This document shows, piece by piece, positions 21,706 to 28,961 of a stretch of DNA of 28,961 bases. This DNA comes from Glycocaulis sp051859565 (GTDB lineage Bacteria > Pseudomonadota > Alphaproteobacteria > Caulobacterales > Maricaulaceae). Positions within the stretch are counted from its first letter, which is position 1; every line of letters starts with the position of its first letter. The notes under the pieces are model-generated. The model had not been told where the DNA came from. It made no database searches and saw only the letters and a program-made list of their open reading frames with translations. Location of the stretch: the NCBI RefSeq assembly GCF_051859565.1, contig NZ_JBHYFK010000011.1, positions 1-28,961 on the forward strand, in the 5' to 3' direction. The position numbers and the translations under genes are program-made.

Positions 21706-23496
21706 ATGAGCATGCTTCTCGATCTTGATGCGGAACTCGCAAAAGGCGTTGAGGACATCATCAACCCGTCGCAGGACGCGCGCACCACCGCCATACCCGG
21801 CCTGGACCTGGACGCCAGCCCTGCCGTCAAGGCCGATCCGAAAATCGCCGCCCGGCTGCGCCGCTCCATGTCGCTGGTCGACGAAGGCAAAGCCGCAGAA
21901 GGCGCACGCCTCGTCCTGAAGCTGCTGGACTCACACCCGGATCACCCGGTGGTCAACCAGGCAATGGGCATGGCGCTGGAGCATCTGGGCCGCCTGTCCA
22001 AGGCGCTGGAATTCTATGAGCGCTCGCTGCAGCGCGATCCGGCCAATCCCGAGATTTACAAAAGCCTTGGCGTGTTGGCCTCCAAGTTGGGACTGTTGCC
22101 GACCGCAGAAAAATTCATGCGCATCTATTTGCGCATGACCCCAAATGCGAAGGGCGGCGCAGTGCAGCTGGCCAGCATATTGCGCGACCAGTCCAAGTTC
22201 GAGGATGCGATCGAACTCCTGCGCCAGGCGATCTATGGCGATCCGGAAAATGCCGATCTGTGGAACGCGATGGGCACAACGGTGATGGAGAGCGGGGACG
22301 CCGCCGAGGCCATCACCTTCCACGCCGAAGCGCTCCGGCTCCGGCCGGGCTATGCCCGCGCCGCGCATAACCTCGCCCATGCGCTGGAACTGACCGGCGA
22401 TGTTGAAGGCGCGCTGGAGCACTTCAAGACAGCCATCGACAATGCGGAAGCCGAGCCCGACCGGATCATTTCCACCCATGGCTATTCGCACACATTGCTG
22501 TCTGCGGGGCGGCTGGCGGAGGGCTGGGACCTCTACCGGGCGCGCCTGAACATGCACTACCGCTTTGCCACCAATTTCCTCATTCCCGCCCGCCCCTGGG
22601 ATGGGGCAGACCCCGCCCAGCTTAAGGGCAAGACCCTCGTGGTCGTTGGTGAGCAGGGCATTGGCGATGAAGTGCTGTTTGCCAGCACCTTCCACGACGC
22701 GCAAAAGGCTGTCGGCCCGGAGGGCGAGCTGCGCATCGCGTGCGAGAAGCGGATGGTCCCGCTGCTGCAGCGTTCCTTCCCGAAAGCCATTGTCGAGCGC
22801 CACTACACGGTGGAGCGCGAAGGCCGCCAGCACCGCCACGCCCCGGATCTGTTCAAGGACGGCAAGGCCAATCTGTGGACGCCAGCGGGTAATCTCTGCC
22901 GTGCCTTCCGCTCCAGCACGGATGACTTCCCGGATGAGCCCGGCTTTCTGACCGCCGATCCGGCCCGCGTGGCTGCCTTCAGCAAACAGCTTGCAGCGCT
23001 GGGTAGCGGCCCCAAGGTGGGCGTGCTGTGGAAGTCCTTGAAGATGAACGCGGCCCGCTCCAAGCACTTTGCGCCCTTCGAGATGTGGAAGCCTATCCTG
23101 AAAACGCCCGGCGCCGTGTTTATCAACCTGCAATATGGCGATGTGGACGAGGAGCTGGCCGACGCCGAAGCGCGCTTCGGTGTGAAAATCCATCAGCCGC
23201 AAGACATTGATCTGAAGGATGATCTCGACGGCGTGGCGGCGCTTGGCAAGGCCTGTGATCTGGTGCTTGGCCCGATGAACGCTACCACAAACCTCACCGC
23301 CTCGGTGGGCGGGCAGGTCTGGTTCATCCGCCCGATTGCGGTAAGCTGGACGCTGCTGGGCCGCGACCAGATGCTCTGGTATCCCCAGACGCGCACCTTC
23401 ACCGGCAACCGCTATCGCGACTGGGCAGGCGGCATGAAGAACATGGCGGAAGCCTTTGAAGGTTTTGTCAAAGCGCACAAAGCTGAAGCGGCCTAG
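21706..23496 (+). CDS. flmG: TPR-domain flagellin glycosyltransferase, FlmG/FlbA type
   Basis: 596 residues. Residues about 48-290 are tandem TPRs (for example ALEHLGRLSKALEFYERSLQRDPANPEIY, LWNAMGTTVMESGDAAEAITFHAEALRLRPGYA). Residues 310-585 form a glycosyltransferase domain of the TPR-linked type, with LVVVGEQGIGDEVLFAS, VGVLWKSLKMNAARSKHF, VFINLQYGD and DLVLGPMNATTNLTASVGG. In Caulobacter, FlmG is a bifunctional TPR/GT protein that binds flagellins and O-glycosylates them with pseudaminic acid; position beside flbT, the flagellins and nonulosonate genes supports the same role. ATG 21706 is preceded only by a weak CAGGACG. Its TAG stop overlaps the convergent oxidoreductase stop in the tetranucleotide CTAG. 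Whether flmG or flbA is the better name is not certain. Confidence 0.8.
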   Translation: MSMLLDLDAELAKGVEDIINPSQDARTTAIPGLDLDASPAVKADPKIAARLRRSMSLVDEGKAAEGARLVLKLLDSHPDHPVVNQAMGMALEHLGRLSKALEFYERSLQRDPANPEIYKSLGVLASKLGLLPTAEKFMRIYLRMTPNAKGGAVQLASILRDQSKFEDAIELLRQAIYGDPENADLWNAMGTTVMESGDAAEAITFHAEALRLRPGYARAAHNLAHALELTGDVEGALEHFKTAIDNAEAEPDRIISTHGYSHTLLSAGRLAEGWDLYRARLNMHYRFATNFLIPARPWDGADPAQLKGKTLVVVGEQGIGDEVLFASTFHDAQKAVGPEGELRIACEKRMVPLLQRSFPKAIVERHYTVEREGRQHRHAPDLFKDGKANLWTPAGNLCRAFRSSTDDFPDEPGFLTADPARVAAFSKQLAALGSGPKVGVLWKSLKMNAARSKHFAPFEMWKPILKTPGAVFINLQYGDVDEELADAEARFGVKIHQPQDIDLKDDLDGVAALGKACDLVLGPMNATTNLTASVGGQVWFIRPIAVSWTLLGRDQMLWYPQTRTFTGNRYRDWAGGMKNMAEAFEGFVKAHKAEAA

Positions 23497-24827
23497 GCCA
23501 GCGCCCTCACCACCTCACCCAGCGCATCGCGCAGGAAGAAGGCACCCGCCTGCCCGCGCCCCAGCACCAGCGTATCCGGAAAGAGCTCGGCAAGCCGCTC
23601 CCCATGCGCTTTTTGCTGGGCGGCAAGGCCCGGTGTGGGCAGCGGAAAGCCCTGACGCACATGGGTAATCGCCTCTGCCAGCACACAGGTGCCGGGCGCG
23701 AGAACGCCCATGCGGGCCAGCTCGTCCAAGATCTGCGCTGACGGCGGAGCCTCGCTGCGGTGGGCGTTGAGGATGACCTCCACGGTCAGATGATACTGCC
23801 CCTCCCGCATCGGCATCCCTTGCACATTCGGGTAGAGCGTGACGCGGTAGCTGGCAAAGGCCGGATCATAATTTGTGATGTAAAACAGCTTCGTAGCAAA
23901 CGGGCGATCGACCACGGCATGATAGAGCGCGAGGCCTGACGTCATCCTTGGCGGCGGGCCCGGCGGCAGCGCGCCAGCCGCCCGCAGCAACAAGGCACCC
24001 GGCACACTCCAGACCAGCCTGTCTGCCTCAATCATGGATCCGTCCGTTAGTGCCAGACGCGCGCTGCCCGACGCGCCCGGCTCCACCTTTTCGGCGGCGA
24101 GGCCGGTGCGGATGGTGACGCCTTCTTCCCGGGCAATGGTCTCAAGCCTCTGGGCCCAATGACCAATTCCGCCCCGCCCCGGATAGCGGAACACTCGCGA
24201 CGGGTCAGACGGCGCGCCCTCATCACGTGAATGGAAGGCAAGGCGGGCATCGTGAACCGGATCGGTTTTCAGCTCGCGCGTGCGTTGGGGTGTGAACATC
24301 ACGAGCCGCGACAGGCCGTAAAGCGATGCCACACCTGGCGACAGTTCTTCCGGGGCAAGCCCGGTGATCTTGGTCAAAGCAGGCGCCAGCACCTGGTCCA
24401 GCGCCGCTGCACCGAACCTGCCTCTTAGAAATTCATCAACGGTTTCCGTATCTTCACCGCTACCGCCAGCATCAAAATACCCTGCCTCCACCGTTTCGCG
24501 CACGGGAGCAGACAGGCCATTGATGTCGAGAAAGCCGGTCGCCTCCTGAAACCGCCCGGCAAAGAAAGAGCCAGACGGCAACTGGTTGAATTCCAGCCAG
24601 TTTTCACGCGGGTCCAGCGCATCTGCATCGAGCCTGGCATCGCCCAGGCGTGGTACGAAGCGTGTGCCATTGTCAAACTCGAACCCGTTAATCACGGGCA
24701 GCGAGCGCATCAGCCCGCCAAGCTCGCTGTCGCGCTCCAGCAGCGTGACGGCAAAGCCCTTGCGTTTCAGCAGGATGGCCGCCACCAGCCCGACCGGGCC
24801 GCCTCCGACAACGACTGCGCCGCTCAT
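23493..24827 (-). CDS. FAD/NAD(P)-dependent amine-oxidase-like oxidoreductase
   Basis: 444 residues. An N-terminal dinucleotide-binding fold (VVVGGGPVGLVAAILLKRKG, then LLERDSELGGLMRS) is followed by a substrate-binding middle and the C-terminal FAD-closing segment LGRGQAGAFFLRDALGEVV. The overall plan is that of protoporphyrinogen-oxidase/amine-oxidase and UDP-galactopyranose-mutase-like flavoproteins. The substrate is unknown. It is the last gene of the nonulosonate operon, and its ATG overlaps the cytidylyltransferase stop as ATGA, so it is probably translated with it and may modify the sugar or its lipid or protein carrier. Such an enzyme is not part of the standard pseudaminic acid pathway. 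Confidence 0.8.
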   Translation of the reverse strand: MSGAVVVGGGPVGLVAAILLKRKGFAVTLLERDSELGGLMRSLPVINGFEFDNGTRFVPRLGDARLDADALDPRENWLEFNQLPSGSFFAGRFQEATGFLDINGLSAPVRETVEAGYFDAGGSGEDTETVDEFLRGRFGAAALDQVLAPALTKITGLAPEELSPGVASLYGLSRLVMFTPQRTRELKTDPVHDARLAFHSRDEGAPSDPSRVFRYPGRGGIGHWAQRLETIAREEGVTIRTGLAAEKVEPGASGSARLALTDGSMIEADRLVWSVPGALLLRAAGALPPGPPPRMTSGLALYHAVVDRPFATKLFYITNYDPAFASYRVTLYPNVQGMPMREGQYHLTVEVILNAHRSEAPPSAQILDELARMGVLAPGTCVLAEAITHVRQGFPLPTPGLAAQQKAHGERLAELFPDTLVLGRGQAGAFFLRDALGEVVRALA

Positions 24828-25570
24828 CGTCCCGTCTCCGTGAAGTGCTTCTGGTATACGCCGCCATTCATGGCGGCCACCTCCGGGTGAACGTCCAGAA
24901 AAGCGACGACATCATAAAGGCTTATCGCCAGCGGATCGCCGCCAATGCCCTCGAGCAACGCCTCCATCATCGCCATGTCAGCCGGCTCATCGACCGTAAT
25001 GCGGTAATCTGGCCGCCTAAGCTCTTGTGGGGCCTCCATTTTTACCAGCCGGAAGCGGTCGGGACGCGTATAGAGGAAGGGCGTCACGTGCTCGCGCTCG
25101 AAGGGTTCGGCGGCTTCCCGGGCCGCGAGCTCCAGCGCGGCACGGGCGATGATTTCTGCGTTGATCCCGCGTGGATAACCGCCATCCGACCCGCAGGAGA
25201 GATGGTCCGGGCGCTCAGTGGCGAACACGCCCAAGGCGTTGTCGATCAACGCAGAATCGATGAGCGGGCAGTCCGCCGTCACGCGGACAATCGTGTCGGC
25301 TCTGGTGAGATGAAGAGCCCCGGCAAAGCGGGATAAAACATCATCGCGGGAGCCGCGCGCGACGGGAATGGCGAGATCAGCGCAGAGATCGACAATCGGG
25401 TCATCGGCCTCCTCCGCGCTGGTGGCGACGATGATGTCAGAGAGGTGTTTGCTGCGCTGGAGCCGCCCTAGCACGAGCTGGAGCATCGGGCGATTACCCA
25501 ATTCCATCAACACCTTGCCGGGAAGGCGTGAGGAGGTCATGCGCGCCTGGATGATCGCTGCAGCCTTCAT
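24824..25570 (-). CDS. SpsF-family cytidylyltransferase (CMP-nonulosonate synthase candidate)
   Basis: A 248-residue nucleotidyltransferase with IIQARMTSSRLPGKVLMELGNRPML at residues 6-30, VRVTADCPLID (metal-binding Asp) near residues 94-104, and YRITVDEPADMAMM. QARM-x-S-RLPGKVL is the signature of the SpsF/KdsB-like family, not the ARGGSKR signature of classical PseF/NeuA. Between PseG/SpsG- and PseI/SpsE-type genes it most likely transfers CMP from CTP to the nonulosonic acid, as proposed for spsEFG. It overlaps the upstream PseG-like gene by ATGA and the downstream oxidoreductase by ATGA. Confidence 0.8.
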   Translation of the reverse strand: MKAAAIIQARMTSSRLPGKVLMELGNRPMLQLVLGRLQRSKHLSDIIVATSAEEADDPIVDLCADLAIPVARGSRDDVLSRFAGALHLTRADTIVRVTADCPLIDSALIDNALGVFATERPDHLSCGSDGGYPRGINAEIIARAALELAAREAAEPFEREHVTPFLYTRPDRFRLVKMEAPQELRRPDYRITVDEPADMAMMEALLEGIGGDPLAISLYDVVAFLDVHPEVAAMNGGVYQKHFTETGR

Positions 25571-26568
25571 GCGAACCCCTCCAGACAGAGCGCCGCGACC
25601 CGGCCTGCCGCCCCGGCATCCACGATATTGAAGGCGCGCGCGGCACGGGCATTGATATCCGCCGGACTATCCAGCGCCGCAAGGATCGCCCGCGCGGCCC
25701 GTTCCGGTTCACGATCAATGGCGAGCGCCAGTTTCTGCGCATCCAGCGCGAAGACGTAATCCGCCGTCGTGTCCCACGGCAGGCAGAAGGCCGGCCGGCC
25801 AAGCGCAAAAGCCTCATAAGTCGTGCGCCCGCCCAGCGTCACCACGGCATCGGCGCTGGCAATCGCACCGGCAAGCGACTTAGGTTGATCAATAATTTCA
25901 ATGCCTTCACCAACCGATTCAAGCAGGTTCAGCCGTCTCTGCGCCTCCCACCCTGCCCCGATGAGCGCGGTCAGATGGAGGGATAGACCGGAATGGTAGG
26001 ATAGACGATGAAGCGCCTCCACCAGGGGTTCGGTGAGCCTTCCGGGATCAGAACCACTCAAGGCAATCAACAGCTTGGCATAACTCCCCCCCAGCACGCG
26101 CGGGGCTGGCGGGCGCAGGGCCAGCACGTCACAGCGGACCATGTGGAGATGGGCGCCGACCTCTATCCGCCGCGCCATGGGCGGGCCGGCCTCGGTCAGA
26201 ACCGGATCATCGACTATCGCCAAGTCGCTGGAATAATGACCCATTCTGGAACTGGCGAGGAGGGCGATACGCGCCGCCCCGGCGGCATAATGAGCCTCGC
26301 TATCCACCTGCGTCAGATCCGGCCGGTCTGCGACCAGCACGTCCGCCGGGAGCGCGCGTTTCAGGGCGGATAAAGCCGCACCTGCATCAGGGATAAGTTG
26401 GACGTCAGCGCCCTCCGCTTCGATGAAGGCACTAAGAGAAACCGGTGCTTCGGCAATGACTTGCACCTTCGCGACGCGTTTCAGCAAAGCGGGGATAAGT
26501 GACTGGCAACGGGTGAGATGCCCGATCCCGGCATCCCCGCCTCCCGCCGTCCAGATCAATACCCGCAT
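25567..26568 (-). CDS. pseG: PseG/SpsG-type UDP-sugar hydrolase
   Basis: 333 residues with a two-domain GT-B-like fold. The glycine-rich start TAGGGDAGIGHLTRCQSL (His17, Arg20, Cys21) is the PseG/SpsG signature. Further matches are VLVADRPDL, LIALSGSDPG and the C-terminal ADAVVTLGGRTTYEAFALGRPAFCLP nucleotide-diphosphate-binding block. PseG removes UDP from UDP-2,4-diacetamido-2,4,6-trideoxy-altrose before PEP condensation. The typical GGSDP appears as SGSDPG. It shares one base with the stop of the PseI-like gene (TGATG) and four with the next gene. A glycosyltransferase role is a less likely alternative. Confidence 0.78.
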   Translation of the reverse strand: MRVLIWTAGGGDAGIGHLTRCQSLIPALLKRVAKVQVIAEAPVSLSAFIEAEGADVQLIPDAGAALSALKRALPADVLVADRPDLTQVDSEAHYAAGAARIALLASSRMGHYSSDLAIVDDPVLTEAGPPMARRIEVGAHLHMVRCDVLALRPPAPRVLGGSYAKLLIALSGSDPGRLTEPLVEALHRLSYHSGLSLHLTALIGAGWEAQRRLNLLESVGEGIEIIDQPKSLAGAIASADAVVTLGGRTTYEAFALGRPAFCLPWDTTADYVFALDAQKLALAIDREPERAARAILAALDSPADINARAARAFNIVDAGAAGRVAALCLEGFA

Positions 26569-27623
26569 CAGGCCTTCAGCGCCTCCCAGGTGAGGACAGA
26601 GCCCTGCTCAAGGTCGCGCGGAACGGCCATTCCGATAATCTTTTCAGCATCATAGGGGTCAATGCCGTGGCCCGGACGTTTTGTTTCCAGGTGATCGGCC
26701 GTGATTACCTCGCCCGCCTTGAGGCCGCGCTTAAGTATCAGGGATCTAACGGAAACTTCGCGTTCACGCACCTCGGACGGCAGAATTCCGGTGCGTACAC
26801 CGCCGATTGCCGCCTCCAGACGGCGGATTTCGCGGCAGAGATCGCTAAACTCTTGAGGCGATGAGGAAAACCAGTGGTCCGGCCCGTCCGCGTCCTGATC
26901 ATAGGTGACGTGCCGCTCCACTATCTTGGCCCCCAGAGCCACAGATCCGAGGGCCGCCGTTATACCTATCGTATGGTCTGAAAAACCTATGACCGCGTCC
27001 GGAAATACCCCTTTGAAGGCGGGGATTGTCGCAAGGTTCACCTCTTCCATCGGAGCGGGGTACTGGGCGAGGCAGTGGAGCACCGCAAATGGCACATTTC
27101 CGGCGCGCAACGTGTCGACCGCGCGGACGGTTTCGGGCAGCAGCGATTTTCCGGTCGAGAGGATGACCGGCTTGCCGGTGCGTGCCAGATGCTCGAGCAG
27201 GAATCTGTCACGCACATCCGAGGAGGCGACTTTCCAGAGCGGCACGTCGAGACGCTCGAGAAAATCGACGCCATCAAGGCTGAACGGGGTGGAAAAGGGA
27301 ATGATGCCCTTGGATTTCGCATATTCAAACAAGGACTTGTGCGCCGCGCGCGGCAGAGCCAGCCGGTCAAACAGCCCGCCAATCGTCTCGGTGCGCTCGC
27401 GCCCTTCCCGCCCCCAGGTCAGCACACGGTCCGGGTCAGCCACCAGCTCGGCGGCGCTATAGGTCTGAAACTTAACGGCATCTGCCCCAGCAGCCGCCGC
27501 CATATCGACCAGCTCTCGCGCGCGCTCAGGGTCGCCATCATGGTTCGCGCCGATCTCGGCGACGATGAAGCAGGGCGCGTCCCCGCCGACCGTGCGGCCC
27601 GCAACATTAAAACTCGCCGCCAT
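26568..27623 (-). CDS. pseI: N-acetylneuraminate/pseudaminate synthase family protein (NeuB/PseI)
   Basis: 351 residues. A TIM-barrel NeuB domain (1-270) with FIVAEIGANHDGD (20-31), AVKFQTYSA, IIPFSTPFSLDGVDFLERL, WKVASSD, PVILSTGKS and IGFSDHTIGI; then a C-terminal antifreeze-like SAF domain (about 285-350) with SLILKRGLKAGEVITADHL and KRPGHGIDP. It condenses PEP with a 6-deoxy di-N-acetyl hexose (or ManNAc) to make a nonulosonic acid. Presence of pseB and pseC in the window favours pseudaminate, but legionaminate or sialate cannot be excluded from motifs alone. It shares one base with each neighbouring gene (TGATG). Confidence 0.9.
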   Translation of the reverse strand: MAASFNVAGRTVGGDAPCFIVAEIGANHDGDPERARELVDMAAAAGADAVKFQTYSAAELVADPDRVLTWGREGRERTETIGGLFDRLALPRAAHKSLFEYAKSKGIIPFSTPFSLDGVDFLERLDVPLWKVASSDVRDRFLLEHLARTGKPVILSTGKSLLPETVRAVDTLRAGNVPFAVLHCLAQYPAPMEEVNLATIPAFKGVFPDAVIGFSDHTIGITAALGSVALGAKIVERHVTYDQDADGPDHWFSSSPQEFSDLCREIRRLEAAIGGVRTGILPSEVREREVSVRSLILKRGLKAGEVITADHLETKRPGHGIDPYDAEKIIGMAVPRDLEQGSVLTWEALKA

Positions 27624-28309
27624 CAGCCTGCCTCCGCCCAGAACACCGTCCAGACATGGCGTTCGGTTTCGTTTTTCTTCCAGAGCTCCACCCGCTCCGC
27701 GTTGGAGATGGCAAAGCCCGCCGCTTTCAGCATCGCCTCGCCCGCCGCCCGGTCGTGGAAGGAATAGAGCGCGCCGGCATAGGGCCCAGCCCGATCATCG
27801 AGCAGATACGTGCCCCCGCCCCGATGCGCGCCGAGCCCGGCAAACCAGCTTTCCGGATGACGGAACTTCACCCACAGCATGCCGCCGGGTTTCAGGAGCG
27901 CGCGGGCGCGCGCAAACCCGTCCGCCATGCCAGCTTCCGTATCGATGAAGGGGCTGTCCCAGACGATGAGGTCAAACGGCTCAGCGGGTGTCAGCACGTC
28001 CTGAAACGCGCCGGTCAGCACGCGCGCCTTCATCCCCGCAGCGGAGAGGATCGCGCGGCAGTTATTGGCGGCGTCTTCGGAGATGTCGACGCCCAGCGTT
28101 TCAAAGCCCTGCCGCTCCAGCGCGAAGAGATTGCGGCCATTGCCGCAGCCAATCTCCACAGCGCGGCGGCTCGCGTTTCCGGCACGGTCTGAAAAGCGCG
28201 TGCCCAGGAAGCGCACCAGATTCTCGTCCGGCCAGCTCAAGACATGGGCCAGCGCCTCCGCCCCCCAGAAGGCGGCAACGCCGGTGCGCACTGCGCTTTC
28301 CTCCGCCAT
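27623..28309 (-). CDS. Class I SAM-dependent methyltransferase
   Basis: 228 residues. Motif I is VEIGCGNGRNL (about 51-61), the acidic loop is LGVDIS, motif IV is FDLIVWDSPFIDTE, and ALLKPGGMLWVKFRHPESW follows. It resembles small-molecule or sugar methyltransferases of the UbiE/Methyltransf_11 group. The likely target is the nonulosonic acid or its precursor, inferred only from the operon. ATG 28309 was chosen because it overlaps the upstream stop as TGATG; a GTG one codon earlier is possible. Confidence 0.82.
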   Translation of the reverse strand: MAEESAVRTGVAAFWGAEALAHVLSWPDENLVRFLGTRFSDRAGNASRRAVEIGCGNGRNLFALERQGFETLGVDISEDAANNCRAILSAAGMKARVLTGAFQDVLTPAEPFDLIVWDSPFIDTEAGMADGFARARALLKPGGMLWVKFRHPESWFAGLGAHRGGGTYLLDDRAGPYAGALYSFHDRAAGEAMLKAAGFAISNAERVELWKKNETERHVWTVFWAEAG

Positions 28310-28961
28310 CACTTGCTCTCCACCGGCACCAGGGCCGCCAGCCGCCCGGCCATGCGCATGCCCTCCAGCTCGTCTGCGGTCAGCATCACCATGAAGCCGC
28401 GCTGCAGGGCGCTGGCGCCATCAATCAGGGGGCCAAGCAACTCGCCTTTTTCCAGCTCGCACTTGACCGCGATTCGCTCCACTTCCGCGATCAGGCCTGC
28501 AAAGTCCGGCGTGGCGGCGACGCGCCCCGGCGGCACGGGCAGGAAGGAGAAGAAGGCGGGACGCTGGAAATTCAGCGGCGCCATCACCTGCCCCATCAGC
28601 ACCAGCGAGATGAAGCTCTCCATCACGTTCTGCCCGTGGCAGAGCGGCAGCAGCGCCGAATGGATGGCGTGGCCGGAGGGGCGCGGGGCAAGCTCGATCA
28701 GGCTGACCCGCCCCTCATCGCTCACCATCATGTCGGCATGGAAGAGCACGTTATCGCACTGAAGCGCGCCAAAGGCCTTGGCGGCGATGGCAGCGACTTG
28801 GGGGCTGACGGCTTCGCCTGCCGGGTCCTTGGCGAGATAGCTGATCGCCTGGCGGTGCGGCGCAGGGGTGAGCATTTTCCAGCGGATGGAAAGCAGCCGC
28901 ACCTCGCCGCCAATGACCGCGCCATCCACGCCAATCTCCCGGCCCGTCAGCGCTTCCTCGG
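28309..28961 (-). CDS. ATP-grasp domain protein, C-terminal part (5' end beyond window)
   Basis: At least 217 residues, open to the right edge, so the start is missing. The visible part is the ATP-grasp C-terminal half: EEALTGREIGVDGAVIGGEVRLL, then NVLFHADMMVSDEGRVSLIELAPRPSGHAIH with the metal-binding Glu and Asn/His positions, followed by a C-terminal lobe (AFFSFLPVPPGRV). ATP-grasp ligases join a carboxylate to an amine or thiol through an acyl phosphate. Here it could attach an amino acid or other acyl group to the sugar; this is inference from the operon. An ATP-grasp enzyme is not part of the known pseudaminate pathway. The stop shares one base with the methyltransferase ATG. Confidence 0.8.
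   Translation of the reverse strand, partial: EEALTGREIGVDGAVIGGEVRLLSIRWKMLTPAPHRQAISYLAKDPAGEAVSPQVAAIAAKAFGALQCDNVLFHADMMVSDEGRVSLIELAPRPSGHAIHSALLPLCHGQNVMESFISLVLMGQVMAPLNFQRPAFFSFLPVPPGRVAATPDFAGLIAEVERIAVKCELEKGELLGPLIDGASALQRGFMVMLTADELEGMRMAGRLAALVPVESK

Noticed and set aside
21931..23478. 515-codon open frame antisense to the TPR-glycosyltransferase
   Set aside because: Long antisense frames are common in high-GC genes. It has no family motif, and the plus-strand protein is clearly conserved in architecture.
1..28961. CRISPR arrays, insertion sequences, transposases, phage genes or tRNAs
   Set aside because: None was seen: no regularly spaced direct repeats, no transposase motifs, no terminal inverted repeats around a cargo, and no tRNA cloverleaf recognised.

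Overview
The window is high-GC DNA from an alphaproteobacterium, most likely a stalked or dimorphic, holdfast-forming member of the Caulobacterales/Maricaulales (Hyphomonadaceae-Maricaulis type). The evidence is an alphaproteobacterial 16S rRNA 5' end, a holdfast-anchor operon (hfaABD), a Caulobacter-style flagellin locus (three short flagellins, flaG, flaF, flbT, a FlmG/FlbA-like TPR-glycosyltransferase and a FlaEY-like protein), and sigma-54 promoters in front of the flagellin genes. The species cannot be fixed from this sequence alone.

Layout. 1-783: 5' end of an rrn operon (minus strand) with its leader, boxA and promoter candidates. 784-5715: housekeeping genes: a CBS-domain protein, a DUF2157/GDYXXLXY membrane pair with a GST, an alpha/beta hydrolase and a rhomboid protease. 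5754-8480: hfaABD behind a near-consensus sigma-54 promoter. 8614-11364: a large FlaEY-like protein with beta-propeller-like repeats and flagellin-IN-like segments. 11620-13801: pseB and pseC, convergent. 13802-16796: an AT-rich, inverted-repeat-bearing intergenic region, an ammonium transporter and a TorF-family putative porin. 16874-21521: three flagellins with flaG, flaF and flbT, all on the minus strand. 21706-23496: the TPR-glycosyltransferase. 23493-28961: a tightly overlapping minus-strand operon for a nonulosonic (pseudaminic-like) acid: truncated ATP-grasp enzyme, methyltransferase, NeuB/PseI-type synthase, PseG/SpsG-type hydrolase, SpsF-type cytidylyltransferase and an FAD-dependent oxidoreductase.

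How the genes fit together. PseB and PseC would start a nonulosonate from UDP-GlcNAc; the PseG-, PseI- and SpsF-like enzymes would finish and CMP-activate it; the TPR-glycosyltransferase would transfer it to the flagellins. FlaF and FlbT regulate flagellin translation and secretion in relatives. The three flagellin promoters share a sigma-54 core (TGGCCCCGCYCTTGCT or close to it) and upstream GCCGG/TGCCGG elements resembling FlbD-type ftr sites. The hfa operon has the same promoter class, which suggests that holdfast anchoring is wired into the flagellar sigma-54 programme. The most unusual points are that hfa/sigma-54 link, an eight-fold repeat of about 47 residues in HfaD whose motif recurs in HfaA, the composite FlaEY-like protein, and the ATP-grasp/methyltransferase/FAD-oxidoreductase genes attached to the nonulosonate pathway.
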